Positions 24,711 through 33,881 of a stretch of 36,524 nucleotides of DNA are shown one piece after another. Numbering within the stretch: the stretch's first letter is position 1; each line of letters begins with the position of its first letter. The notes beneath the pieces were generated by a model. It was given only the letters and a program-made list of their open reading frames with translations. It did not search any database and had not been told where the DNA came from. The stretch comes from Bacteroidota bacterium (GTDB lineage: Bacteria > Bacteroidota > Bacteroidia > Bacteroidales > F082). Location of the stretch: the NCBI GenBank assembly GCA_018336075.1, contig JAGXRB010000316.1, positions 1 through 36,524 of the forward strand, read 5' to 3'. Both the position numbers and the translations under genes were made by a program.

Positions 24711-25595
24711 ATGTCTGATATCCATTATGTAATTCAGGAACGAACCGCCAGAATTGGGAAATCTATTGTTGGCCGCTTGCTGCCTTTCAGGGCAAAAAGG
24801 ATGATCGGGCCTTTTATTTATATGGATCACATGGGGCCGGAATTGTTTGATGAAGACGAAAACTTTGATGTTGGACCACATCCGCACATCGGACTTTCAA
24901 CACTTACCTATTTACTGGAGGGAAGTATTTTGCATCGCGATACTTTGGGCAATGCGATTGAAATCAAGCCAGGTGAAGTAAATTGGATGACTGCCGGAAA
25001 GGGTATTGTGCACTCCGAAAGAACGCCTGATTATCTTAGAAACCAGAAAAAGAAAATGCATGGTTTACAAATCTGGATTGCATTGCCAAAAGAGCTGGAG
25101 CAAATGGAAGCGGCTTTCTTTCATGCCGGAAAAGAATCACTGCCACATTGGAATATTGGGGATATTTCTTTCAAACTCATTGCTGGTGAAGCTTTTGGAA
25201 GGAAATCGCCTGTCCCTGTTTATAGCAAACTTTTTTTTATTGAGGTCAAAAGCCAGACAAACCAAACACTTTCGATTGCCAATGAACTCTTTGGTGAAAC
25301 CGGTATCTATATTTTAGATGGCAGCATTGAAGCCGAAGACAAGATTTTTGAGACTGGGCAGCTTGTTGTTTCAAAGGACAGCAAACTTTCGGAGATTATA
25401 ATCACTGCTGGGAGCACGGTTTTTCTGCTTGGCGGAGAGCCTTTTCCTGAAGAGCGTTTTATTGATTGGAACTTTGTTTCGAGCAGCAGGGCTTTACTTG
25501 AAGAAGCCCGGCAACGCTGGATAGCTCAGGAGTTTGGCCAACTTCCGGGCGAAAATGATTTTATACCTCTTCCTGGCCTAAAGCCTGAAAATTAG
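24711..25595 (+). CDS. Pirin family protein
   Basis: Bicupin iron-binding protein of 294 residues. The metal-site motifs of the N-terminal cupin are visible: GPHPHIGLSTLTYLLEG (two His near residue 56) and a later GIVHSERTP (His near 101); the family HRDxLG stretch reads HRDTLG. Pirins include quercetinase-like dioxygenases and transcription cofactors, and the role of this one cannot be told from sequence. The ATG at 24711 is used; the frame could open two codons earlier at a TTG, which I consider unlikely. Its stop overlaps the stop of the convergent glutaminase gene by four bases. The 97 bases before the start hold no evident promoter. Confidence 0.92.
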   Translation: MSDIHYVIQERTARIGKSIVGRLLPFRAKRMIGPFIYMDHMGPELFDEDENFDVGPHPHIGLSTLTYLLEGSILHRDTLGNAIEIKPGEVNWMTAGKGIVHSERTPDYLRNQKKKMHGLQIWIALPKELEQMEAAFFHAGKESLPHWNIGDISFKLIAGEAFGRKSPVPVYSKLFFIEVKSQTNQTLSIANELFGETGIYILDGSIEAEDKIFETGQLVVSKDSKLSEIIITAGSTVFLLGGEPFPEERFIDWNFVSSSRALLEEARQRWIAQEFGQLPGENDFIPLPGLKPEN

Positions 25596-26506
25596 AAAAC
25601 AGATTTTCCGCTATAGGTAGTAAAGCGTTCAAGTGCTTCAAATCCGGCAACAGAATTCCCCATCTCATTCAGTGGTGGCGACCATGTGGCAATGCTCAGC
25701 AGGTTGGGTATAACTGCCACAATGCCTCCTCCAACTCCGCTTTTTCCAGGCATTCCAACTCTGAAAGCAAAATCGCCCGACTCATTGTATAAGCCTGTTG
25801 TGAGCATAAGGGCTTTTAAACGTTTGGCCTGACTTGCTGTCAAGATCTGCCTGTTGTTGTGTGGGTTAACTCCGTCATTCGCCAGAAAAAGGAAGGAACA
25901 TGCAAGTTGATCGGTTGTCAAAGCAAGTGAGCACTGATGGAAGTATATATCAAGCACATCTTCCACAGAATTTTGAATGTTGCCAAAACTTTTCATAAAA
26001 TGGGCCAAGGCAAAATTCCTGTGCCCTGATGCCTTTTCTGAGAATGCAACATTTTCATCATAGTTGATACTTTCATTATTTGCAAGTTCACGAACGTAGT
26101 CTAAAAGAACTTTTTTCGGATCAGGAAAAATTGACAACAGAATATCAGCAACAACAATAGCACCGGCATTGATGAAGGGATTTCGTGGAATGCCATGTTC
26201 GTGCTCAAGCTGAATCAACGAATTGAAAGCAGTTCCAGAGGGTTCACGTCCGGTACGTTCCCAGATTTTATGACCCAATCGCGCGTATGCAAGTGAAAAG
26301 GTGAATACCTTGGATATACTTTGAATGGAAAATAAAACATCATGGTCGCCTGTATTGTAGCGTTGCCTCTCAAGGGTCGAAATGCTGATCCCGTATTTTT
26401 CCGGAGACACTTCTGCCAAAGCAGGTATATAAGATGCAACTTTACCGTTTTTAGCCAATGGCTTTGTTTCGAGGAGGATGCGGTCAATAAGTCGTTGGTA
26501 TTCCAT
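25592..26506 (-). CDS. glsA: Glutaminase (serine-dependent beta-lactamase fold)
   Basis: Hydrolyses glutamine to glutamate and ammonia in the cytoplasm. At 304 residues it has the single-domain bacterial length. The catalytic Ser-x-x-Lys is in FSIQSISKVF (about residues 61-70). Other conserved blocks are GKVASYIPALAEVSPEKYGISI at the N-terminus, RNPFINAGAIVV near 109 and KSGVGGGIVAVIPN near 257. The start at 26506 gives the normal N-terminus MEYQRLIDRI. A phylum-type -7 box lies 26 bases upstream (26532-26539). It is convergent with the pirin gene and overlaps it by four bases at the stops, without a hairpin between them. No STAS or ankyrin extension is present. Confidence 0.95.
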   Translation of the reverse strand: MEYQRLIDRILLETKPLAKNGKVASYIPALAEVSPEKYGISISTLERQRYNTGDHDVLFSIQSISKVFTFSLAYARLGHKIWERTGREPSGTAFNSLIQLEHEHGIPRNPFINAGAIVVADILLSIFPDPKKVLLDYVRELANNESINYDENVAFSEKASGHRNFALAHFMKSFGNIQNSVEDVLDIYFHQCSLALTTDQLACSFLFLANDGVNPHNNRQILTASQAKRLKALMLTTGLYNESGDFAFRVGMPGKSGVGGGIVAVIPNLLSIATWSPPLNEMGNSVAGFEALERFTTYSGKSVF

Positions 26507-26531
26507 TTTGAAAATTCATTCTTTAGTGTTG

Positions 26532-26559
26532 CAAAGGTAGTATTACTGACTGATTCCAA
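26532..26559 (-). promoter_or_regulatory. Promoter of the glutaminase gene
   Basis: The minus strand reads TTG (26557-26559) and then, after 17 bases, TACCTTTG (26532-26539). The -7 box is a full match; the spacing is slightly short. Confidence 0.5.
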
Positions 26560-26755
26560 TTGTGTTATTATATTTTCAAATCGGAGGAACGTTGTGATTT
26601 TTTTCTATTTCTATTTTTATATTGGTTAGACTTTTGTGCTATCTTGCAGCCTCTCTGAAATAATACGCAAGAAGTTTGTCAAACCATGTACTTTTGGCTT
26701 TTGAATTGCGTTTAAGAAAGTCCTCAGAATTGAAAACAGAAAAATTGTTTCAGAC

Positions 26756-28723
26756 ATGAAACTATCAGTTGTTATTGTCAACTACAATGTTGAATATTTT
26801 TTAGAGCAATGTCTCTATGCCGTCCGAAAGGCAATGAAAGATATTGAAGGTGAAGTTTTTGTTGTTGATAATAATTCTGTTGACGGATCATTGCGTATGC
26901 TTCGGCAGAAATTTCCGGAGGTAAAACTTATTGCCAACAAAGAAAATACTGGTTTCAGCAGAGCCAACAATCAGGCAATCCGCATCTCATCGGGCGAATA
27001 TGTTTTACTGCTGAATCCGGATACTGTTGTTGAGGACGATACTTTTCAGAAGGTAATTGCATTTATGGACGAACATCCTGATGCCGGAGGCCTTGGGGTG
27101 AAAATGGTTGATGGACAAGGGAAATTTCTTCCTGAATCAAAGCGGGGATTGCCAACACCAGCAACTGCGTTTTATAAAATTTTTGGTTTTTCACGTATTT
27201 TTCCTCGATCGAAAAGATTTGCCCGTTATCATCTGGGTTTTCTTGACAAAGAGCAAACCCACGAAGTTGATGTGCTGGCAGGTGCTTTTATGTTGCTGAG
27301 AAAGAAAGTCCTCGATGAGATCGGTCTGCTTGATGAAGCCTTTTTTATGTATGGAGAAGATATCGACTTGTCATACAGAATCACTCAGGCAGGCTATAAA
27401 AATTACTATTTTCCGCTAACACGCATCATACATTACAAGGGCGAAAGCACAAAAAAGAGCAGCGTAAACTATGTTTTTGTGTTTTATAATGCCATGATAA
27501 TTTTTGCCCGTAAACACTTTAGCCAAAAAAGAGCCAAAACCTTTACTTTTTTAATCAATATTGCAATTTATTTCAGGGCTTTTTTGGCCATTGCATCCCG
27601 TTTCGTCAAACGCATTGCACTTCCAATGCTTGATGCGTTGGCTGCCTATCTTGGAATAATTCTTATAAAATCATTCTGGGGCGAACTTACAATCTATCGT
27701 CATGGCGGTGACTATCCTCTTGAGCTGAATGTAGTTGTCATCCCTTTTTACATTGCTATATGGTTGCTCTCGATATACTTAAGCGGAGGTTATGATAAAC
27801 CATATAAAATAGGAAAGGCGCTTCGTGGCATTGCTTTAGGCACAATGTTGATTTTGGTTGTATATGGCTTACTTCCTGAAACTTACCGGTTCTCAAGAGC
27901 GCTTATCTTTCTGGGAGCTGTATGGTTTGCGGCTGTTATTTCTGCATGGCGTTTGACAGGTCATTTTCTCAATTACGAAGGATTTGTTTTTGGAGATCAG
28001 GAAAAGAAGCGTTTTCTGGTTATAGGAAGCAGGGAAGAGGCCAGTCGTGTTGAAGAAATTCTTTTAAGTACTTCAATCAAAGCTGATTTTATTGGAATTG
28101 TTTCAACAGATACAAATGCTGTTGCTGATGATATTTGCATCGGAAACCTTCAACAAGTGCCGGATATTATCAATATCTATAAAATCAATGAAGTCATTTT
28201 TTGTTCAAAAGATATTGCCCATCAGACCATTATCGATAAAATGACAGAGTGGCATAACAGCAAAATCAATTATAAAATCGCTCCTGAAGATAGTCTGTCA
28301 ATTATTGGCAGCAACTCTATTAATACCAGCGGAGATCTGTATGCTGTTGATATAAAAGCAATTGATACTCTTGCCAACCGCAGAAATAAACGCATGTTTG
28401 ATGTGCTGGCTTCAATACTTGTTATTGCAGGATGGCCGGCATTTCTGTTTTTTATCCCCAATCCAACTGCAGCGCTTTCGAATGCGTTGAAAGTTTTCGT
28501 CGGCAGGTTGAGCTGGGTGGGTTATTGCAAGGAAACTGAGCCATCATCCGTAAAGCTACCTGCTGTCCGAGAAGGTGTTCTTTGTCCTGCAGATGTGTTC
28601 GATAGAACAGTTGAAGATACAGGTTTGCTGAGCAGAATAAACCTGCTTTATGCCCGCGACTACAGTATCTATAAGGATATCAACATTTTCAGCCGTTGTC
28701 TCAGAAAAATTGGAAAACGTTAA
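26756..28723 (+). CDS. GT2 glycosyltransferase fused to a degenerate polyprenyl phosphoglycosyltransferase-like half
   Basis: A 655-residue membrane protein. Residues 1-240 are a GT2 (rhamnosyltransferase-like) domain with VVIVNYNVEYFLEQC, VVDNNSVDGS, NPDTVVEDD and FFMYGEDIDLSYR. About five hydrophobic segments (265-420) follow, then a nucleotide-sugar/CoA-binding-like domain (about 427-540, starting RFLVIGSREEA) as in WbaP-type phosphoglycosyltransferases. The last part begins like a sugar transferase (KRMFDVLASILVIAG) but jumps at once to the late motif LKVFVGRLSWVGY and the end block LPAVREGVL. The stretch that normally carries the Asp-Glu catalytic pair and the KFRSM-type motif is absent, so phosphoglycosyl transfer is unlikely. 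It probably adds a sugar to a lipid-linked or surface glycan. A possible -7 box TACTTTTG lies at 26689-26696. Confidence 0.9.
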   Translation: MKLSVVIVNYNVEYFLEQCLYAVRKAMKDIEGEVFVVDNNSVDGSLRMLRQKFPEVKLIANKENTGFSRANNQAIRISSGEYVLLLNPDTVVEDDTFQKVIAFMDEHPDAGGLGVKMVDGQGKFLPESKRGLPTPATAFYKIFGFSRIFPRSKRFARYHLGFLDKEQTHEVDVLAGAFMLLRKKVLDEIGLLDEAFFMYGEDIDLSYRITQAGYKNYYFPLTRIIHYKGESTKKSSVNYVFVFYNAMIIFARKHFSQKRAKTFTFLINIAIYFRAFLAIASRFVKRIALPMLDALAAYLGIILIKSFWGELTIYRHGGDYPLELNVVVIPFYIAIWLLSIYLSGGYDKPYKIGKALRGIALGTMLILVVYGLLPETYRFSRALIFLGAVWFAAVISAWRLTGHFLNYEGFVFGDQEKKRFLVIGSREEASRVEEILLSTSIKADFIGIVSTDTNAVADDICIGNLQQVPDIINIYKINEVIFCSKDIAHQTIIDKMTEWHNSKINYKIAPEDSLSIIGSNSINTSGDLYAVDIKAIDTLANRRNKRMFDVLASILVIAGWPAFLFFIPNPTAALSNALKVFVGRLSWVGYCKETEPSSVKLPAVREGVLCPADVFDRTVEDTGLLSRINLLYARDYSIYKDINIFSRCLRKIGKR

Positions 28724-28762
28724 TTCCCTAAGTTTTTTTATACGATTTTGCGAAAAAAAGTC

Positions 28763-28770
28763 TATTTTTG
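28763..28770 (+). promoter_or_regulatory. -7 box of the nusB gene
   Basis: TATTTTTG followed by CA is a full TAnnTTTG match, 36 bases before the nusB ATG. The -33 side is poor (an ATTTTG lies only 12 bases upstream). Confidence 0.5.
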
Positions 28771-28806
28771 CAACCTTGTTTATACATCAAAGGTTCATTT
28801 ACAATT

Positions 28807-29766
28807 ATGCTCAGCAGAAGGCACCTACGCGTTAAAGTATTACAGGCTCTATATGCCTATTTTCAGTCGGGAAACGCAAAAATCGATCAAGGTGAAAACC
28901 AGCTCATACTTAGTATCAATAAGCTTTATGAACTGTTTATTTATCAGCTCTCGTTTTTAATTGAAACAGCACGTTTTGCTGAGCGCCGGTTGGAAGACAA
29001 CAAGGGAAAGCATCTGCCAACAGCAGAAGATTTGAATCCGAATTTGCGTTTTTCAGAGAATGTATTTCTCAAAACCATCAACAATAACCGCGATTTTCAG
29101 AAGAAAGAAAACTTGTACAAGATCAACTGGTCTCAGGAACAGGAAATGGTCAGACGTTTCTACAATATAATTCGGGAAACTGAAGCGTATGAGCGTTATA
29201 TGAATAATCCTGTTTCAGGTTTTGAAACGGATAAGAAGTTTATCATGTTCATAGTTGATCAATTGTTTGTCGATTTTGAACTGCTTCAATCTTTCTACGA
29301 AGAAAAGAGCATCTTTTTCGTAGATGATTTCCATCTCGTTTCGTATCTTCTATTGAATTTTATCAAGTTTACAGATAAAAAGTTCAGCGAGAATGATAAT
29401 CTGCCAACCATATTCAAGACAGAAAATGATGAAACCAACGAGGATTCACTTTTTGTAAAACATCTTTTCAGAAAAACCATTTTGCAAAGTGACGAATGGG
29501 GTAAAATAATTGCAGCCTCTACCTCAAACTGGGAGCTTGAACGTATAGCTATTATGGATATGATCATCCTAAAAATGGCACTTACTGAGCTGACCGAATT
29601 TAAATCTATACCCATCAAAGTTACTCTGAATGAATACATTGACATTTCAAAGTATTTCAGCACTGCAAGAAGTAAAATTTTCGTGAATGGAATTCTGGAT
29701 AAATTGATTGCCGATTTTAATGAAACGGGCAGGATTGTAAAAACTGGCCGTGGTTTAATGGAATAG
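28807..29766 (+). CDS. nusB: Transcription antitermination factor NusB (long form)
   Basis: NusB binds boxA RNA with S10 (NusE) and supports rRNA antitermination. The N-terminal helix reads MLSRRHLRVKVLQALYAYFQSGN, the usual RR..R...LQALY start. The C-terminal half has WELERIAIMDMIILKMALTEL, IPIKVTLNEYIDISKYFSTARSKIFVNGILDKL, the conserved NEYVEIAK...FVNGVLD-type end. Total length is 319 residues against roughly 140 in Proteobacteria. The extra material is a helical insertion of about 150 residues between these blocks (about 25-200), a pattern shared by Bacteroidota members. The start at 28807 is chosen since the upstream 13 codons lie at or before the predicted transcript start. No ribosome-binding site is evident. 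Confidence 0.93.
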   Translation: MLSRRHLRVKVLQALYAYFQSGNAKIDQGENQLILSINKLYELFIYQLSFLIETARFAERRLEDNKGKHLPTAEDLNPNLRFSENVFLKTINNNRDFQKKENLYKINWSQEQEMVRRFYNIIRETEAYERYMNNPVSGFETDKKFIMFIVDQLFVDFELLQSFYEEKSIFFVDDFHLVSYLLLNFIKFTDKKFSENDNLPTIFKTENDETNEDSLFVKHLFRKTILQSDEWGKIIAASTSNWELERIAIMDMIILKMALTELTEFKSIPIKVTLNEYIDISKYFSTARSKIFVNGILDKLIADFNETGRIVKTGRGLME

Positions 29767-29939
29767 CTGCAGCAACTTTTTACCTTTTTTTAAGGCTCAA
29801 TTCTTTTATACTTCATCAGCTTTCAAATTCCTGTTTTTTCTTATCGTTTTGTCTTTTAAATTCATTTGGAAGTTGTGCCTTTAAATGAACTTTTAAAAAA
29901 ATGTTCTGTTAATTGAACAGCTTATTTCCATGTTTTTTA

Positions 29940-29947
29940 TAAATTTG
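29940..29947 (+). promoter_or_regulatory. -7 box of the aconitase gene
   Basis: TAAATTTG followed by CG matches TAnnTTTG. A TTG at 29913-29915 is 24 bases upstream, somewhat far for a -33 box. It would give a leader of about 60 bases. The rest of the 246-base gap 29767-30012 shows no gene. Confidence 0.5.
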
Positions 29948-30012
29948 CGCTAAAAGCTTGATTTTATTGTTATTATATTCACACAAACATAAAGATTTTA
30001 AAACAATTCAGG

Positions 30013-32280
30013 ATGAAGGTATTTGATTTAGACATGATTAAGGCTTTGTATATTGCATTGCCTGAGCGCGTTGCAGCAGCCCGAAAATTGCTTGGCCGGC
30101 CATTGACACTCACAGAAAAGATTCTTTATGCACATTTATCTGATCCACTTCCGTCTTCACCATTTGAGCGGGGAGGTTCATATGTCGACTTTAATCCTGA
30201 CAGGGTAGCTATGCAGGATGCCACAGCGCAAATGGCTTTGCTTCAATTCATGCAAGCAGGAAAAAAGACTGCAGCAGTGCCGTCTACAGTGCATTGTGAC
30301 CACCTCATTCAAGCAAAATTGGGTGCAGTAGAAGATCTTAAAACAGCCAATGATGCCAACAAAGAAGTTTTCGATTTCCTAGCCACAGTTTCCAGTAAAT
30401 ATGGTATTGGATTCTGGAAACCGGGCGCCGGAATTATACATCAGGTTGTGCTCGAAAACTATGCATTCCCAGGCGGGATGATGATTGGAACAGATTCCCA
30501 TACGGTGAATGCCGGAGGTCTTGGAATGATTGCTATTGGTGTCGGTGGCGCTGATGCCGTTGATGTTATGGCAGGAATGCCCTGGGAGCTTAAGTTTCCA
30601 AAACTGATTGGTGTAAAACTAACAGGTAAGCTGAGTGGCTGGACATCAGCCAAAGATGTGATTCTTAAAGTTGCTGGAATTCTGACAGTTAAAGGCGGAA
30701 CAGGCGCAATTGTTGAGTATTTTGGCCCTGGAGCCGAAAGCATTTCCTGCACGGGAAAAGGGACTATAAGCAATATGGGGGCTGAAATTGGTGCAACTAC
30801 ATCTATTTTTAGCTATGGAAGTAAAATGGAAGAATATCTTCGTGGAACAAACAGAGATATTATTGCAGATGAAGCAAACAAAGTAAAGGAGCATCTTACT
30901 GCCGACCCCGAAGTTTATGCCGCTCCTGAGAAGTTTTTTGACCAGCTTATTGAGATAAATTTATCTGAACTTGAACCACATATAAACGGACCTTTCACGC
31001 CTGATCTTGCTACTCCGGTTTCGGAATTTGCCGCAGCTGTGAAAGCCAACGGATGGCCCGAAAAACTTGAAGTCGGCCTGATTGGTTCATGCACAAATTC
31101 CTCTTATGAGGATATTTCCCGTGCAGCCTCTGTGGCTCAGCAGGCTATTGACAAGAATCTTGAAGTTAAATCAGAATATACAGTCACTCCTGGTTCAGAA
31201 ATGGTACGTTTTACGGTTGAAAGAGATGGTTTTCTGAAAACGTTTGAAAAAATCGGAGGTGTTGTACTCGCAAATGCATGTGGCCCATGTATTGGTCAAT
31301 GGTCGCGTCACAATTCAGAAAAAGGTGAGCGCAATTCAATCATGACCTCATTCAACCGCAATTTTGCCAAACGCAATGATGGCAACCCAAATACACATGG
31401 TTTTGTTGCTTCGCCTGAGATTGTAACTGCTTTTGCAGTTGCCGGAACACTCGATTTCAATCCATTGACAGATTTTCTGATCAATAAAGATGGTAAGCAA
31501 GTGAAGCTTGAAGAACCAATAGGAATTGATCTTCCACCAAAGGGTTTTGCGGTTGATGACAACGGTTATCAGGAACCTTCTGCGGATGGTAGTGCTATCG
31601 AAGTGGCTGTTGCTCCCGATTCTAACAGGTTGCAGTTGCTTGAGCCTTTTGCAAAATGGAATGGTGATGACTATCATTCCTTGTATTTACTCATCAAAGC
31701 AAAAGGGAAGTGTACAACCGACCACATATCTATGGCCGGCCCATGGTTGCGTTATCGTGGTCACCTTGAAAACATTTCGCAGAATTTGTTGATAGGAGCA
31801 GTAAATTATTTCGGAGAAAAAACCAACGCTGTTAAGAATCAAATTAATGGAGAGATTTCAACTGTTCCGGATGCCGCCAAGACATATCGCGATGCCGGTT
31901 TTGGATCTATTATCGTTGGAGACGAAAACTACGGCGAAGGCTCTTCGCGTGAGCATGCTGCCATGGAACCACGTTTTTTGGGTGCAAAAGTTGTTCTTGT
32001 AAAGTCTTTTGCGCGGATTCATGAAACGAACCTTAAAAAGCAGGGAATGCTTGCAATCACATTTGCAGACAAATCAGATTATGATAAAATTCGGGAAAAC
32101 GACCGCATCGATGTACTTGGACTTAAAGATTTTTCTGCAGGTAAACAGCTGACAGTGAGACTGAATCATGCTGATGGTACCATTGAGGTCTTTCCTGTGA
32201 ATCATACTTATAATGTGAATCAAATCGATTGGTTTAAAGCTGGCAGTGCATTAAATCTGATTAAAGAAAAGCAATTGTAG
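30013..32280 (+). CDS. Aconitate hydratase (mitochondrial-type)
   Basis: TCA cycle enzyme that isomerises citrate and isocitrate through a [4Fe-4S] cluster. It has 755 residues, the size of the mitochondrial-type aconitase rather than AcnA (about 890) or AcnB (about 865). Cluster cysteines are in [14 protein letters not shown] (about residue 361) and [10 protein letters not shown] (two Cys about 424-427). Substrate-site blocks are [13 protein letters not shown] near 160, [13 protein letters not shown] near 445 and the C-terminal swivel domain [19 protein letters not shown] (about 637-655). All are intact. It is a single gene with its own promoter box (29940-29947) and a strong terminator after the stop. 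No other TCA gene is next to it in the window. Confidence 0.96.
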   Translation: MKVFDLDMIKALYIALPERVAAARKLLGRPLTLTEKILYAHLSDPLPSSPFERGGSYVDFNPDRVAMQDATAQMALLQFMQAGKKTAAVPSTVHCDHLIQAKLGAVEDLKTANDANKEVFDFLATVSSKYGIGFWKPGAGIIHQVVLENYAFPGGMMIGTDSHTVNAGGLGMIAIGVGGADAVDVMAGMPWELKFPKLIGVKLTGKLSGWTSAKDVILKVAGILTVKGGTGAIVEYFGPGAESISCTGKGTISNMGAEIGATTSIFSYGSKMEEYLRGTNRDIIADEANKVKEHLTADPEVYAAPEKFFDQLIEINLSELEPHINGPFTPDLATPVSEFAAAVKANGWPEKLEVGLIGSCTNSSYEDISRAASVAQQAIDKNLEVKSEYTVTPGSEMVRFTVERDGFLKTFEKIGGVVLANACGPCIGQWSRHNSEKGERNSIMTSFNRNFAKRNDGNPNTHGFVASPEIVTAFAVAGTLDFNPLTDFLINKDGKQVKLEEPIGIDLPPKGFAVDDNGYQEPSADGSAIEVAVAPDSNRLQLLEPFAKWNGDDYHSLYLLIKAKGKCTTDHISMAGPWLRYRGHLENISQNLLIGAVNYFGEKTNAVKNQINGEISTVPDAAKTYRDAGFGSIIVGDENYGEGSSREHAAMEPRFLGAKVVLVKSFARIHETNLKKQGMLAITFADKSDYDKIRENDRIDVLGLKDFSAGKQLTVRLNHADGTIEVFPVNHTYNVNQIDWFKAGSALNLIKEKQL

Positions 32281-32295
32281 ATTGTTATTATATAG

Positions 32296-32338
32296 AAAAG
32301 CCTGCTAATGTTGTTTATACCTTAGCAGGCTTTTTTTT
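32296..32338 (+). terminator. Intrinsic terminator of the aconitase gene
   Basis: AAAAGCCTGCTAA (32296-32308) pairs perfectly with TTAGCAGGCTTTT, followed by a run of T. The left A run means it may also serve the convergent ychF gene. The rest of the gap to 32487 holds no gene. Confidence 0.93.
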
Positions 32339-32487
32339 ATGCCTGTTTTCGACCTGCTGAAATTAAATATTATTCCAAAGTGAATTAAAAATGAATCCAA
32401 AAGCTGTAATGGTATAATGCCGATGGATAGAAATGTTAGACCAATTGAGTGAGCGATAATTGGACTATTACATTTCTCCTTTCGGTA

Positions 32488-33585
32488 TTACACATTAAAT
32501 CTGATGTGCAGAATATCTCCATCGTCAACGATGTAATTCTTTCCTTCGACTTTAAATTTTCCGGCATCTTTTACACCTTGCTCAGTTTTGTAGGTGATAA
32601 AATCATTGTATTTCATTACTTCAGCGCGGATAAACCCACGTTCGAGGTCAGAATGTATAACGCCGGCAGCTTGAGGCGCTGTCATTCCACGGCGGATAGT
32701 CCATGCCCTGACCTCCTTTGGTCCTGCTGTAAAAAATGCCTGAAGACTAAGGGCTTTATAAGCAGCACGAATCAATTTGTTTACACTTGGTTCACTCAGT
32801 CCGGCATCAGATAGAAAAACCTCCCTGTCTGCTTCGTCTTCAAGTTCTGCAATTTCAGCTTCAAGTTTACCTGCAACAATCAGTGCTTCATTTCCAGTAC
32901 CTTCCAGCGCTTTTAAAACAGCTTCTGAATATTTATTGCCAGAAATAGCAGATATGTCATCTACGTTGCAAACGAACAATACAGGTTTTGCTGTAAGAAG
33001 CTGAAGTTCCTGAACATGTTTCTTATCTTCTTCTTCAACAGGAGCAGTACGTGCATTGCCGAAGTTTTCGAGGTGATCCTTATAAATATGGAGTGTTTCC
33101 AATGCTTTTTTGGCATCTTTGTCACCTAATTTTAAAAGTTTTTCGACACGCTGCATTTTACGCATCACCAGATCAAGATCACGCACTTGAAGTTCGAGAT
33201 CAACAATTTCCATATCTCTTACAGGATCAACCGAGCCTTCAATATGCGGCAAGGCAGGATCATCGAAGCAACGCAGCACATGAATCAAGGCATCCATTTG
33301 CTGAATGTCTGTCAAAAATTTATTGCCGACACCCTCGCCATGACTGGCACCTTTGGCCAAACCCGGTACATCAACTATTTCAACAGTTGCGGGAACTACT
33401 TTTACCGATCTGATAAGCTTATCAATTTCTATAAGTCGCTGATCGGGTACCTCAACCATTCCAATATTCGATTTTGTTGCACTGAAAGCAAAGCTCGATG
33501 CTTCAGCTTTGGTATTTGACATACAGTTGAAAATAGTCGTTTTACCAGTATTGGTTATTCCGATAATGCCGCAGTTTAAGGCCAT
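32488..33585 (-). CDS. ychF: YchF/OLA1-type P-loop ATPase
   Basis: Obg-related, ribosome-associated NTPase that prefers ATP. It has 365 residues, the normal length. Order: G domain with P-loop GITNTGKTT (about 8-16), VDVPGLAKGASHGEGVGNKFL (G3 and the long YchF loop, about 73-93), the G4-like FVCNVDD in place of NKxD (the basis of ATP use), a coiled-coil insertion, and a C-terminal TGS domain with FFTAGPKEVRAWTIRRGMTAPQAAGVIHSDLERGFIRAEVM. The P-loop differs from the usual GLPNVGKST, and the following region reads FSATKSNIG in place of the FCTIEPNVG consensus; I associate this variant with Bacteroidales-like lineages. It is transcribed away from rpsA, with its own -7 box at 33618. Confidence 0.95.
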   Translation of the reverse strand: MALNCGIIGITNTGKTTIFNCMSNTKAEASSFAFSATKSNIGMVEVPDQRLIEIDKLIRSVKVVPATVEIVDVPGLAKGASHGEGVGNKFLTDIQQMDALIHVLRCFDDPALPHIEGSVDPVRDMEIVDLELQVRDLDLVMRKMQRVEKLLKLGDKDAKKALETLHIYKDHLENFGNARTAPVEEEDKKHVQELQLLTAKPVLFVCNVDDISAISGNKYSEAVLKALEGTGNEALIVAGKLEAEIAELEDEADREVFLSDAGLSEPSVNKLIRAAYKALSLQAFFTAGPKEVRAWTIRRGMTAPQAAGVIHSDLERGFIRAEVMKYNDFITYKTEQGVKDAGKFKVEGKNYIVDDGDILHIRFNV

Positions 33586-33617
33586 AAAAATGAAGTTTAA
33601 TTTGAATTTCAGGGCTG

Positions 33618-33625
33618 CAAAGTTA
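33618..33625 (-). promoter_or_regulatory. -7 box of the ychF gene
   Basis: The minus strand reads TAACTTTG, a full TAnnTTTG match 33 bases before the ychF ATG. No convincing -33 box is seen. Confidence 0.45.
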
Positions 33626-33742
33626 CTTATATATGGGTTACTAATGTGCCTTGAATTCGTTTTTCTATTTCAATGTCAGTCGAAATATGTAATGCTGTCA
33701 AAAATATTGCCTTTTTGCTTCTTTTAATTAAGCTTTTTTATA

Positions 33743-33750
33743 TACTTTTG
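33743..33750 (+). promoter_or_regulatory. -7 box of the rpsA gene
   Basis: TACTTTTG followed by CAG is a full TAnnTTTG match. The nearest TTTG upstream (33714-33717) is 25 bases away, longer than usual. The transcript would carry a leader of about 125 bases before the ATG at 33882. Confidence 0.5.
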
Positions 33751-33881
33751 CAGCCTCATTTTTAAGTCCTTCCGGAGTTAGTTACAGCCAATGTAATCAA
33801 CGTCTTAAAATGACAGATAAATGTTTAACAATCCCTTTGCGAAGCTGCCGGAGCATTAGTACAGGTACAAAAGTAAATTCA

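Noticed and set aside
29905-29919. Small hairpin CTGTT-AATTG-AACAG upstream of the aconitase promoter
   Set aside because: Only five pairs, A/T-rich, no T run and no neighbouring element; expected by chance in such sequence.
33810-33881. Upstream ATG as the true start of ribosomal protein S1
   Set aside because: The added 24 residues contain Cys and many Arg/Ser and do not resemble S1 N-termini; kept only as a finding about the leader.
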